DNA from: Arcicella rosea
GTDB taxonomy: Bacteria > Bacteroidota > Bacteroidia > Cytophagales > Spirosomataceae
DNA: 64,000 bases
Assembly: GCF_014204325.1 (NCBI RefSeq)
Contig: NZ_JACHKT010000018.1
Coordinates: 48,078 to 112,077, forward strand
Direction: 5' to 3'
Part shown: piece after piece, positions 43,170-51,980 of the stretch
Numbering within the stretch: the first letter of the stretch is position 1
How the letters are laid out: each line of letters opens with the position of its first letter
Program-made: the position numbers and the translations under genes
The notes under the pieces: generated by a model
What the model was told of the DNA's origin: nothing
Database searches by the model: none
The model's input: the letters and a program-made list of their open reading frames with translations, nothing else

Positions 43170-43180
43170 AACTGAAAATT

Positions 43181-43834
43181 ATGAATAAGCACTACTACGA
43201 GAAGATATTTTCAACGCAAAGAATGAGCAAATATTTTCAAAAATACCCTAATAACGAGAATAAGGCAATAACACATTATCATTTGAATATAATGGTTTCT
43301 GAGTCTTTTTACCCTATATTATCTATTCTTGAAGTATCATTACGTAACAGTCTCAATAGAGAATTAACTACCTTTTTTGGTACTGAAAATTGGCATTTAG
43401 AGATTGAATTAATTCCAACACTAAACAGTTTAACAAATGATATTAACACTGCTAAAAAACATATTCTAAACAGAAACGAATCTATCACGGCATCTAAAGT
43501 AACGGCTGAACTAACTTTAGGTTTCTGGGTAAAACTTCTCAATACAAAATACGAACAAATATTATGGAAGCCACTCAGAAAGGCTTTCCCTTATCTCGAA
43601 AAAATAAATCGACAAAGAAAAACTGTTTCTGCTCCATTAAATAAAATAAGAAACTTTAGAAATAGGGTTTTCCATCATGAACCAATCTCTTGGAATTTCA
43701 GCGAACTTGAAAATACTCATAAAGAAATCATTCAAGTAATGGGATGGATTAATAAAGATTTACCTCTAATTATTGCTGAGATGGATAGGGTAGAAAATGT
43801 GCTAAAAAGTGCTAAAATTAGGCTCAATGAATAA
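43181..43834 (+). CDS. Abi_2-like (AbiD/F type) HEPN protein, candidate phage defence
   Basis: 217 residues, all helical. N-terminal 'YYEKIFSTQRMSKYFQKY', 'FYPILSILEVSLRNSLNREL' and the motif R160-N-R-V-F-H165-H (RNFRNRVFHHEP) match the Abi_2 group, which carries a HEPN Rx4-6H site; HEPN proteins of this kind cleave RNA and AbiD/AbiF proteins abort phage infection. Stands alone between the 42-bp repeat region and pheS, with a divergent small RNA promoter at its start. ATG at 43181. Family likely, defence role inferred. Confidence 0.78.
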   Translation: MNKHYYEKIFSTQRMSKYFQKYPNNENKAITHYHLNIMVSESFYPILSILEVSLRNSLNRELTTFFGTENWHLEIELIPTLNSLTNDINTAKKHILNRNESITASKVTAELTLGFWVKLLNTKYEQILWKPLRKAFPYLEKINRQRKTVSAPLNKIRNFRNRVFHHEPISWNFSELENTHKEIIQVMGWINKDLPLIIAEMDRVENVLKSAKIRLNE

Positions 43835-43917
43835 TGCTTACTACTTCATTTGAGTTTTCTTATAAGAATAAGAAAAAACCAATCCAAAACCCAAGCCTCT
43901 AAATTTGCCTTTTTTTT

Positions 43918-43948
43918 TTGCCCCTTTATGGCGAATAGTGTAATTTTG
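43918..43948 (+). promoter_or_regulatory. pheS promoter
   Basis: TTG (43918-43920), 20-base spacer, TAATTTTG (43941-43948): both consensus boxes at ideal spacing, 88 bases before the pheS ATG. Another weaker box, TAAATTTG, lies at 43900. Confidence 0.6.
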
Positions 43949-44035
43949 CACATCTTCAAGAAACAATCATTCAAAATTCTTCAAGATGCCATCGTAAACC
44001 TAATACTTTGGCTCACTGAATTCATTACTGAATCA

Positions 44036-45073
44036 ATGCAAGATAAGATTAACGACATTCATCAGCAGATTGCTGATTTTACTATTTCCAACAAGGAACA
44101 ATTAGAGGCTTTCCGTATTGCTTATGTAGGACGTAAGGGCGTAATTGGTGATCTTTTTGATGAACTAAAAAATGTTGCACAAGAAGAACGCCGTGCCGTT
44201 GGACAATCCCTGAATTCATTAAAAGAAGCGGCTCAAGTAAAATTCAATGAGTTTCAAGCTTTAATGGAAGCAAGTACTGAAAAATCAGTGGCGGTTGAAT
44301 TTGATTTAACGCTCCCAAATGTTCCTTTTGAAAATGGCAGTATTCATCCATTAACTTTAGTACGTGCTAGAATCATCGAAATCTTTGCTAAAATGGGTTT
44401 CAATGTTTCGGATGGTCCTGAAATAGAATCTGATTTTTATAATTTCACGGCATTGAATTTTGCAGAAAATCACCCTGCTCGTGAAATGCAAGATACTTTC
44501 TTTATCGAGAAAAAAGGTGGAAACGTTGCCGACGATATGTTGTTAAGAACGCATACTTCTAACGTACAGATTCGTTTGATGCAAAACCAAAAACCACCTT
44601 TGCGTTCAATCATGCCGGGACGTGTGTATCGTAACGAAGCCATTTCTGCGAGAGCTCACTGTTTATTTCACCAAGTAGAAGGCTTGTATGTTGATAAAAA
44701 TGTTGGTTTCAAAGATTTGAAAGATACGCTTTATTACTTTGCCAAAGAGATGTTCGGACAAGATACTAAAGTGCGTTACCGTCCTTCATATTTTCCATTT
44801 ACAGAACCTTCTGCCGAAATCGACATTACATGCTTAATCTGCAAAGGCAAAGGCTGTAATGTATGTAAGTATTCGGGCTGGGTAGAAATTGCAGGTTCTG
44901 GAATGGTTGACCCTAATGTGTTAGAACAATGCGGTATCGATTCACAAGAATACACAGGTTTCGCCTTCGGAATGGGTATCGAAAGAATCACGATGTTAAA
45001 ATATCAAATTAAAGATTTACGATTATTTACCGAAAACGATGTAAGATTCTTACGTCAGTTTGAAGGATTATAA
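44036..45073 (+). CDS. pheS: Phenylalanine-tRNA ligase alpha subunit
   Basis: 345 residues from the ATG at 44036 (MQDKINDIHQQIADFTI); the open frame to 43850 runs across the promoter and is not used. N-terminal coiled coil (1-90), then the class II catalytic core: motif 2 'RVYRNEAISARAHCLFHQVEGLYV', motif 3 'FAFGMGIERITMLKYQIKDLR'. A small Cys cluster 'CLICKGKGCNVCKYSGW' (four Cys) is a zinc-finger-like insertion as in many bacterial PheS. pheT is not adjacent, so the two subunit genes are split. Confidence 0.97.
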   Translation: MQDKINDIHQQIADFTISNKEQLEAFRIAYVGRKGVIGDLFDELKNVAQEERRAVGQSLNSLKEAAQVKFNEFQALMEASTEKSVAVEFDLTLPNVPFENGSIHPLTLVRARIIEIFAKMGFNVSDGPEIESDFYNFTALNFAENHPAREMQDTFFIEKKGGNVADDMLLRTHTSNVQIRLMQNQKPPLRSIMPGRVYRNEAISARAHCLFHQVEGLYVDKNVGFKDLKDTLYYFAKEMFGQDTKVRYRPSYFPFTEPSAEIDITCLICKGKGCNVCKYSGWVEIAGSGMVDPNVLEQCGIDSQEYTGFAFGMGIERITMLKYQIKDLRLFTENDVRFLRQFEGL

Positions 45074-45092
45074 AGATAAAATCAAGTTGAAT

Positions 45093-45120
45093 AAAAAGAC
45101 CTGTAAACTCAGGTCTTTTT
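45093..45120 (+). terminator. Intrinsic terminator after pheS
   Basis: AAAAAGACCTG (45093-45103) pairs with CAGGTCTTTTT (45110-45120), 6-base loop. Confidence 0.92.
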
Positions 45121-45312
45121 ATTTTGTATAAGGCTATAAAATTCAAGTACTTCTAAGCGGAATTAACACATTTTAACAGCCCTATCCTCTTCAAGCCAAT
45201 CTTATTTAGTATTTTTGAATTCAAATTTGTCTTTTGCTTACGTTGATAAGCGTTTCTGGCTAAAAAACGACCATTATCAACAAACAACCGATAACTGATA
45301 ACGTACCCCTCA

Positions 45313-48282
45313 ATGAACAATTTTAAAAAAATCAACAATCTCATAGGCTGGATTGTATTTGCTATCTCACTATTTGTCTTCACCGCAACGGTTGAACGTA
45401 CTGCTTCCTTTTGGGATTGTGGTGAGTTTATCGCTTGTGCATTTAAACTTCAAGTTCCACACCCTCCAGGAGCACCTCTGTTTTTATTATTGGGTAGAAT
45501 GTTCTCGTTGTTAGCAGGTTCAGACACCACTCAAGTAGCTTACTGGGTAAACATGATGTCGGTACTTTCAAGTGCTTTAACGATATTGTTTATGCACTGG
45601 ACGATTGTTCTGATTGGTCGTAAAGTTTACAATAAAAAATTTGAAGAGCTTTCAAAAGGCGAAGCCATTACTTTATTGGGTGCTGGTGTAGTTGGTTCTT
45701 TGGCTTATGCTTTCTCAGATACTTTCTGGTTCTCGGCTGTTGAGGCAGAGGTTTATGCCATGTCATCATTCTTTACTGCTTTGGTAGTTTGGGCGGCATT
45801 CAAATGGGAAGTTATTGAAGATGAAGCTACTGCAAATCGTTGGTTGATTTTAATTGCTTATATCGTTGGTCTTTCAATCGGTGTTCACTTATTGAACTTG
45901 GTTACTGTACCTGCTTTGGCATTGTTATATTACTTCAAAAAATACCCAAAACCTACTTTCAAAGGTGGTATTATTGCTTTATTAGCAGGTTTATTTATTT
46001 TAGGAGTAATCAACTCGGCAATCATTCCGGGTATTCCTTCAATGGCATTCAAATTTGAATTATTGTTTACCAATGGTTTCGGATTACCTTATGGAATTGG
46101 TGCAAGTTTATTTATTGTGCTTTTAGTTGGTGCTATCGTTTGGGGAATTAGATATTCTATCAAGAAAGAAAAAGTAAACCTGAATATCTCTTTACTTTCA
46201 TTAGTTTTTGTATTAATCGGATACCTTTCTTATAACTTGGCTTTTGTTCGTTCTACTTTTAATACTCCAATTAACGAAAACGACCCAAGTAATATCTTGA
46301 ATTATGTAAAGTATTTGAAGCGTGAACAATATGGAGAACGCTCTTTATTGTACGGCCCAATTTATACAGGTTCTGTTGAAAGTGTAGAAAAAGGTGCACC
46401 TGTTTACAAAATGAAAGATGGTAAGTATGAGGTTTACGACTATAAACAAAAACTGATATACTCTAAAGACGGGCAGATGTTGTTGCCACGTGTTTATAGC
46501 AGTTCTCCTCAGCACATTCAGTTATATGAAGAAATGTTAGGATTAGCCGCTGGCGAAAAACCTAGCTTTGGCGATAACCTTAAATTCATGTTTACTCATC
46601 AAATGGGACACATGTACATGAGGTATTTACTTTGGAATTTTGTAGGTCGTGAAAGTGACGTTCAAGATGCTGGCGTAATTGATTATACCAGAAAAGGCGA
46701 GCTTCCAGAATTACTAGCACATAATAAAGCTAGAAACAATTACTTCTGGTTACCTATGATTTTAGGCTTATGCGGTTTTGTATTATTGGTTCGTAAAAAC
46801 GAAAACGACTTCTTAGTAACAACCTTAATGTTCTTATTGACAGGTTTGGCACTCGTTGTTTTCCTGAACTCACCACCAGTTGAACCCCGTGAACGTGATT
46901 ATATTTATGTAGGGTCATTCTATTTCTTTGCCATTTGGATTGGTCTAGGCGTAATTCAATTAGCAGAATGGTTAGGTAAATTCTTGAAAAACCCAATGGT
47001 TGCGGGTACTGTAGCAACTGTTGTAACAGCTGTTGTTCCAGTAATTTTGATTCAACAAAACTGGGATGACCATGACCGTAATCACCGTTACCACCAAATA
47101 GATTTTGCCAAAAACATGTTGAATTCATGTGCACCAAATGCTATTTTATTTACAGGTGGAGATAACGATACTTTCCCTTTGTGGTATGTACAAGAAGTAG
47201 AAGGCTATCGTACAGATGTGCGTGTTTGTAACCTTTCTTTATTAGGAACAGACTGGTATATCGACCAAATGAAACGTAAAACTTATGATTCGCAAGCACT
47301 TCCAATCTCTTTACCAAAAGACCGTTTCTTGGAAGGCTTGAACGAGCAAATCATGTATTACGAAAACCCAAATGTTAAAACGGGAATCAATTTATTAGAA
47401 TATTTGAAATTGGTAAAAGATGATAATCAAGCTATCAAAGTACCTTTAACGGATGGCTCAATGATTAATACTTTACCAACTGAAAATCTATTCTTGCCAA
47501 TTGATACCGAAGCAGTGAAAAAAGCAGGATTTGTTCCAAAAGATATGGAGCCATTCTTGACAGGTCAAATGGCTTGGTCAACTGGTAAAAATGGTATCAT
47601 GAAACCAGAATTGATTCAATTAGATTTGATTGCTCAGAACGCTGCAACAGGTTGGAAACGTCCAATTTACTTTGCTACTACTTTACCTTCTGCAAGCTAT
47701 TTGAACTTGAAAGAATACATGCAACTAGAAGGTTATGCTTATAGATTGATGCCTTTCAAAGTACCAGAAGCAAAAGATGGTTTTGTAAATAGCGAGTTAA
47801 TGTATAAGAATCTGACTACAAAAATGTTCTGGCGTGATTTAGATAATCCTAAAACCTATTATCATTCAGATTTTTATTTAGAAGTTCCAGTGATAACAGC
47901 TCGTTTAGCTTTCTTGCGTTTAGCAGACCAATTAGTACGTGAAGGAAAATTTGCGAAAGCGAAAGCTGCATTAGATTATTGCTTGAAAGTAATGCCTGAC
48001 AAAACTATTCCTTACGACCAACTTTCTGCCAATTTTGTAGCACTTTATTTGGCAGCTGGTGATAAGAAAACAGGCTTAGAAATGGCTGAAACTATCATGA
48101 ATAGAAACAACAAAGCCTTGGACTATTATCTAAATGATAGAAGAGGTAGCGATGGCAGAGAAGTTCAAACGAATTTATATGAGATGCAAATCATCATTGA
48201 AGGCGTAAAGAATGCAAAACTCCCAGAAGCTGCTAAGTATCAAGCGATGTTTGAGAAGCAAATGAATAAAGCGAATTCTTAG
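45313..48282 (+). CDS. DUF2723 membrane glycosyltransferase-like protein
   Basis: 989 residues. DUF2723 at the N-terminus: 'ERTASFWDCGEFIACAFKLQVPHPPGAPLFLLLGRMFSLL' (about 29-68). Ten to twelve helices to about residue 570, then a soluble extracytoplasmic part ('GGDNDTFPLWYVQEVEGYRTDVRVCNLSLLGTDWYI') and C-terminal TPR-like helices (about 865-985). DUF2723 is the domain of human TMEM260, a protein O-mannosyltransferase, so a GT-C glycosyltransferase acting on exported proteins is the best guess. Bacteroidota have general O-glycosylation systems. Single gene. Confidence 0.88.
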   Translation: MNNFKKINNLIGWIVFAISLFVFTATVERTASFWDCGEFIACAFKLQVPHPPGAPLFLLLGRMFSLLAGSDTTQVAYWVNMMSVLSSALTILFMHWTIVLIGRKVYNKKFEELSKGEAITLLGAGVVGSLAYAFSDTFWFSAVEAEVYAMSSFFTALVVWAAFKWEVIEDEATANRWLILIAYIVGLSIGVHLLNLVTVPALALLYYFKKYPKPTFKGGIIALLAGLFILGVINSAIIPGIPSMAFKFELLFTNGFGLPYGIGASLFIVLLVGAIVWGIRYSIKKEKVNLNISLLSLVFVLIGYLSYNLAFVRSTFNTPINENDPSNILNYVKYLKREQYGERSLLYGPIYTGSVESVEKGAPVYKMKDGKYEVYDYKQKLIYSKDGQMLLPRVYSSSPQHIQLYEEMLGLAAGEKPSFGDNLKFMFTHQMGHMYMRYLLWNFVGRESDVQDAGVIDYTRKGELPELLAHNKARNNYFWLPMILGLCGFVLLVRKNENDFLVTTLMFLLTGLALVVFLNSPPVEPRERDYIYVGSFYFFAIWIGLGVIQLAEWLGKFLKNPMVAGTVATVVTAVVPVILIQQNWDDHDRNHRYHQIDFAKNMLNSCAPNAILFTGGDNDTFPLWYVQEVEGYRTDVRVCNLSLLGTDWYIDQMKRKTYDSQALPISLPKDRFLEGLNEQIMYYENPNVKTGINLLEYLKLVKDDNQAIKVPLTDGSMINTLPTENLFLPIDTEAVKKAGFVPKDMEPFLTGQMAWSTGKNGIMKPELIQLDLIAQNAATGWKRPIYFATTLPSASYLNLKEYMQLEGYAYRLMPFKVPEAKDGFVNSELMYKNLTTKMFWRDLDNPKTYYHSDFYLEVPVITARLAFLRLADQLVREGKFAKAKAALDYCLKVMPDKTIPYDQLSANFVALYLAAGDKKTGLEMAETIMNRNNKALDYYLNDRRGSDGREVQTNLYEMQIIIEGVKNAKLPEAAKYQAMFEKQMNKANS

Positions 48283-48334
48283 TTTTTATTAGGACTGATG
48301 GATTTTGGACTTTAAGACTAAAGGAGTCTATTCA

Positions 48335-48380
48335 AAATAAAATGCCCTTATTCATATTATTGAGTAAGGGCATTTTATTT
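48335..48380. terminator. Bidirectional terminator after the DUF2723 gene
   Basis: Sixteen-base perfect arms 48335-48350 and 48365-48380 (AAATAAAATGCCCTTA and complement), 14-base loop, T-rich right side. Confidence 0.85.
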
Positions 48381-48410
48381 GTTTTCAGTATATTGATAAA
48401 CTCTTGTTAC

Positions 48411-48456
48411 AAACATAAACTCCCTTATACATTGCTGTATAAGGGAGTTTATGTTT
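48411..48456. terminator. Second perfect hairpin in the DUF2723-dnaJ gap
   Basis: Arms of 21 bases (48411-48431 and 48436-48456) are exact complements around a TTGC loop. No good T run on either side. Probably the 3' end of the dnaJ transcript or a regulatory or small RNA hairpin. Confidence 0.65.
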
Positions 48457-48521
48457 ATGGCAAAGCTTATTTGAATTCCTTTAGTCATAAAGTCCTACAG
48501 TCTTCAAATCTCAAATAAAAT

Positions 48522-49682
48522 CTAATTAAAAAAATCTTTCATTTTCTCAAAGAAATTTTTGTCACTTTTACTTGGCTTTGGTTGGAAGTTTGGCGACGTT
48601 CTGAATTTCTCTAATTGTTCAGTTTCTTCACGACTTAGCGTTTTAGGTGTCCAAATATTTACGTGAATTAATTCATCACCCACACCATATCCATTCAATT
48701 CTTTGATACCTTTTCCTTTTAAACGAAGGATTTTACCTGCTTGCGTTCCTGCTTCAATAGTAATACGAGCTTTTCCACCAATAGTTGGTACTTCTACAGA
48801 AGTTCCTAATGCTGCATCAGCGAAGTTTAAGTATAAATCATATACTACATTCGTTCCGTCACGGTGTAATACTTCATCAGCTTCTTCTTCAATCACAATC
48901 AATAAATCACCAGCGACACCACCACGAGGAGGAACATTTCCTTTACCCGTCATAGATAATTGCATTCCTTCTGCAACACCTGCTGGAATTTTAATTGGAA
49001 TGATTTCTTCTTCTAACACTCTCCCTTCTCCAAAACAAACTTCACAACGAGTTTTAATCATCTTGCCTTCTCCATTACAAGTAGGACAAGTAGAAGTTGT
49101 CACCATTTGTCCAAGCATTGTTTGCTGAACACGACGCACTTGACCAGAACCACCACAAGTCTGACATGACTGTAATTCTGTTCCGTTCTTCGCACCACTT
49201 CCGCTACAAGGTTTACAAGTAACATGACGTTTTACTTTGATTTTCTTTTCAACACCGTTGGCAACTTCTTCTAAGTTCAATTTAAGTTTAATTCTTAAAT
49301 CAGAACCTTTTCTAGTTCTACGTCCTTGCTGTTGTCCTCCTCCATTAAAGAATCCACCAAAAGGATTGTTATCACCGAAAATATCACCGAACTGGCTGAA
49401 AATGTCATCCATATTCATGCCACCGCCGTTGAAACCGCCACCACCGCCAGCAGCACCACTCATACCTGCATGACCGAAACGATCATACTGGGCTTTTTTC
49501 TGTGCATTCGATAGTACTTCGTAAGCTTCGGCTGCCTCTTTAAATTTATCTTCGGCACTTTTGTCACCTGGATTTTTATCTGGGTGATATTTAATTGCCA
49601 TCTTACGATATGCTTTCTTTATTTCGTCTTCCGAAGCTGACTTAGAAATTTCTAATACTTCGTAATAATCTCTTTTTGCCAT
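48522..49682 (-). CDS. dnaJ: Chaperone DnaJ
   Basis: 386 residues from ATG 49682 ([10 protein letters not shown]); an upstream extension to 49724 is not credible. J domain 1-70 with HPD in '[12 protein letters not shown]'; Gly/Phe-rich linker (about 75-125); four zinc motifs CxxCxGxG ([32 protein letters not shown]); then two C-terminal substrate-binding barrels. Co-chaperone that delivers unfolded proteins to DnaK. Cotranscribed downstream of grpE with a 63-base gap; dnaK is not in the window. Confidence 0.97.
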   Translation of the reverse strand: MAKRDYYEVLEISKSASEDEIKKAYRKMAIKYHPDKNPGDKSAEDKFKEAAEAYEVLSNAQKKAQYDRFGHAGMSGAAGGGGGFNGGGMNMDDIFSQFGDIFGDNNPFGGFFNGGGQQQGRRTRKGSDLRIKLKLNLEEVANGVEKKIKVKRHVTCKPCSGSGAKNGTELQSCQTCGGSGQVRRVQQTMLGQMVTTSTCPTCNGEGKMIKTRCEVCFGEGRVLEEEIIPIKIPAGVAEGMQLSMTGKGNVPPRGGVAGDLLIVIEEEADEVLHRDGTNVVYDLYLNFADAALGTSVEVPTIGGKARITIEAGTQAGKILRLKGKGIKELNGYGVGDELIHVNIWTPKTLSREETEQLEKFRTSPNFQPKPSKSDKNFFEKMKDFFN

Positions 49683-49745
49683 TTTTTCTGAACAATGAAT
49701 AAAGTAATGATTAAAACTTAACAATAAGCATTACTCTTAATATTT

Positions 49746-50288
49746 TTAGTTTGCTACAACAACTTTCGCAAAGCGAATTACTTTTTCATTCAAATAATAT
49801 CCTTTTTCAACTACATCAAATACTTTCCCTTTATCTTCTTCTGTAGGAGCGGGGAATTGAGTAATTGCTTCGTGAACATCTGGATTAAATACTTGTCCTT
49901 TCGCATCCATTGGTTTTAAACCTTTGGCAGCCAAAATATTAATCAATTTATTGAAAATCAATTGAATTCCTTCTGAAATCTCTCCTTCTTGTGCGTTTGC
50001 TGTAGCTCTTTCAATATCATCAATCACAGGAATAACATCTACAATTACTTTTTCTGAAGCTGATTGAATCATTTCTAATTTCTCTTTCGCCGTGCGTTTA
50101 CGGAAATTATCAAAATCAGAATACAGGCGTAAATATTTATCTTTTAACTCCGCTATTTCTCCTTGAAGTTTTTCAGTTTCAGAAATTTCTACTGTTTCTT
50201 CAATTACTGCTTCTATATTTTCAGAAACATTGTCAGTTTCTTGGGTCAACACTTGTTCTTCTGTCTGTAATTCTTCCTTATTTTCCAT
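49746..50288 (-). CDS. grpE: Nucleotide exchange factor GrpE
   Basis: 180 residues from ATG 50288 (MENKEELQTEEQ); the longer frame to 50348 adds a basic stretch not seen in GrpE. Acidic disordered start, long dimerising coiled coil (about 40-90, 'LQGEIAELKDKYLRLYSDFDNFRKRTAKEKLEM'), then the beta domain 'GLKPMDAKGQVFNPDVHEAITQFP' and 'KGYYLNEKVIRFAKVVVAN'. Exchanges ADP on DnaK. Located upstream of dnaJ in the usual grpE-dnaJ order. Confidence 0.95.
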   Translation of the reverse strand: MENKEELQTEEQVLTQETDNVSENIEAVIEETVEISETEKLQGEIAELKDKYLRLYSDFDNFRKRTAKEKLEMIQSASEKVIVDVIPVIDDIERATANAQEGEISEGIQLIFNKLINILAAKGLKPMDAKGQVFNPDVHEAITQFPAPTEEDKGKVFDVVEKGYYLNEKVIRFAKVVVAN

Positions 50289-50411
50289 TTTCAATATACT
50301 TTTCGCTTTATTTTTATATTTGCTTAATACTCTCAAAAGTTTTGCCATTTGTTTTTTCTGTCAGATTGACAGATTTTGAATTGACAAAGTTACGTTTTTT
50401 TATACTCAGAT

Positions 50412-51308
50412 TTATTGAATTGCTTTATTCTTCACTGCTAAACTTCGCCATAAATAAAAAACAGTATAAGCTTCCCAATCTTTAAAGGCTTCGAAAAAAG
50501 TATCTAAGTCTTTTCTCAAAGGTTTTTTAGGAAAATTTTTCAATGAATTCAGTGCATTATACAAACCAACATCTCCATAAGTAACACATTCTAAACGTTT
50601 TAAAGATTTCATCAAAGCATAATTGGCTGTCCATTCGCCAATTCCACGAATAGCTACTAATTTCTTAATGGCTTCATCAGTTGAAAGACTTTCCAACATT
50701 GTTTTTGAAAGTAATCCTTCCGAAAAATGACGAGCGATTTCAATTAAATACTCTGCTTTTCTCGTTGAAAATTGCATATTTTTAAGTTCTTCAACCGCTA
50801 AAGAAGCAATAATTTCAGCCTTTGGAAACAAGTAAAAATCAGTATTTTGATAAGTTTGTTTTTCGCCATAGGTTTCTGTTAATCTTCGCTTGAGCTTATA
50901 CGCAAAACTAAGATTAATTTGCTGACCAATAATCGACCAACAAAGGGCTTCAAACAAATCTGGAATTCCCAATAATCTCAATCCATGATAATCTGAAACC
51001 ATATATTTTAAATCTTCATCAAACGCTAATAATTGATAAAATGGGATTAAATCACGTTCTAAATCAAACCATTCGCTTACAAAATGGCAGATTTTTTCTT
51101 CGTCAATTTCACCAAGAATTACTTCAATTTGTAAGTATTCATCAAGCCGTTTTATTTCAACTAAACTTGGCTTTTCATTTACTGAAAGCAATTTTAACAC
51201 AGAATTTTCCCGAACTTCGTGCAGACAATCATCATAGTTTCTATCTAAAAACCATAAACATTCTTGAAAAGAAAACTGTGGAGGAACAGGAAGAAGAAGT
51301 GAATTCAT
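50412..51308 (-). CDS. AlkA-type 3-methyladenine DNA glycosylase II
   Basis: 298 residues of the HhH-GPD superfamily. 'LFEALCWSIIGQQINLSFAYKLKRRL' (the GQQ loop), helix-hairpin-helix 'LVAIRGIGEWTANYALM' (about 216-232) and the catalytic Asp in 'VTYGDVGLYNAL' (about 242-253). AlkA excises N3- and N7-alkylated purines. Its N-terminal domain (1-110) fits AlkA_N. Divergent from ogt with 68 bases between start codons, so one shared control region serves two alkylation repair genes. Confidence 0.9.
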   Translation of the reverse strand: MNSLLLPVPPQFSFQECLWFLDRNYDDCLHEVRENSVLKLLSVNEKPSLVEIKRLDEYLQIEVILGEIDEEKICHFVSEWFDLERDLIPFYQLLAFDEDLKYMVSDYHGLRLLGIPDLFEALCWSIIGQQINLSFAYKLKRRLTETYGEKQTYQNTDFYLFPKAEIIASLAVEELKNMQFSTRKAEYLIEIARHFSEGLLSKTMLESLSTDEAIKKLVAIRGIGEWTANYALMKSLKRLECVTYGDVGLYNALNSLKNFPKKPLRKDLDTFFEAFKDWEAYTVFYLWRSLAVKNKAIQ

Positions 51309-51376
51309 GTTTTTTCTTGCAAAATACTGAATTGTTTTCTTCCATAAAAACTAAAACTTGCTAATCTGACCGCAAA

Positions 51377-51889
51377 ATGACTATCGAAATTTTCACAAAA
51401 TACATTGATTCCCCTTTGGGCATGATTGAAGTATCCGCTACCGAAAGCTATTTGACTTCCATCCTTTTTGTGGAAACACAGAAAAAACCAAGTCCACGCA
51501 AAGAAGTAACGGCAAACATATCTCCTATTATTGATGAATTTGAGCAACAAATGAAAGAGTATTTTGAAGGAACTCGCAAAGATTTTGAACTCGCCATCAA
51601 ACACGAAGGAACGGATTTTCAGAAAGCTGTTTGGGGAAAATTGGAAACGATTCCTTATGGAAAAACGATTTCATACTTAGAACTTTCAAGAAGGATTGGC
51701 AACGAAAAAGCCATTCGTGCCGTTGGAACGACGAATGGTTCAAATAAATTTACAATTGTTGTGCCATGCCACAGAGTAATTGGGACGAATGGCTCATTGG
51801 TTGGTTATGGTGGTGATTTATGGCGAAAAAAATGGCTTTTAGACCACGAAGCCAAACATTCTGGGAATTATCAGACGAGTATGTTTTGA
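51377..51889 (+). CDS. ogt: Methylated-DNA-[protein]-cysteine methyltransferase
   Basis: 170 residues, normal Ogt length. Suicide alkyl acceptor Cys in the 'IVVPCHRVIGTNGSLVGYGGDLWRKKWLLDHE' motif (PCHR). The preceding helix-turn-helix part reads 'FQKAVWGKLETIPYGKTISYLELSRRIGNEKAIRAVGTTNG'. The protein directly reverses O6-alkylguanine. No regulatory AraC/Ada domain is fused. Followed by a pair of REP-like palindromes. Confidence 0.96.
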   Translation: MTIEIFTKYIDSPLGMIEVSATESYLTSILFVETQKKPSPRKEVTANISPIIDEFEQQMKEYFEGTRKDFELAIKHEGTDFQKAVWGKLETIPYGKTISYLELSRRIGNEKAIRAVGTTNGSNKFTIVVPCHRVIGTNGSLVGYGGDLWRKKWLLDHEAKHSGNYQTSMF

Positions 51890-51910
51890 TACTTTTAGGT
51901 ACTATTTTCT

Positions 51911-51977
51911 GTAGGACGAGTTTCCAACTCGTCCATACCATTAAATTTTACTTTCACGAGTTGGAAACTCGTTCTAC
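51911..51977. repeat. REP/BIME-like inverted pair of palindromes
   Basis: Two 21-base elements (51912-51932 and 51956-51976) are inverted copies matching at 20 of 21 positions. Each contains its own palindrome ACGAGTT-N3-AACTCGT. Placed between convergent genes, 21 bases after the ogt stop. Such paired elements are typical of REP sequences moved by RAYT transposases; none is in the window. Confidence 0.75.
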
Positions 51978-51980
51978 GGG

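Larger units (their letters stand above)
42575..43180. other. 606-base gap after the GH16 gene
   Basis: Contains, in order, the GH16 terminator (42588-42617), a 42-bp tandem repeat (42634-42858), AT-rich sequence, and a minus-strand small RNA with promoter (43096-43169). The open frame 42619-42903 is only the repeat read through and is not called a gene. Confidence 0.75.

Noticed and set aside
43850..44035. N-terminal extension of PheS by 62 residues from a TTG
   Set aside because: The stretch covers a good -33/-7 promoter and does not resemble PheS; the ATG at 44036 gives the normal start.
49683..49724. Extended DnaJ start
   Set aside because: DnaJ begins with [10 protein letters not shown]; the extra 14 residues are not J-domain sequence.
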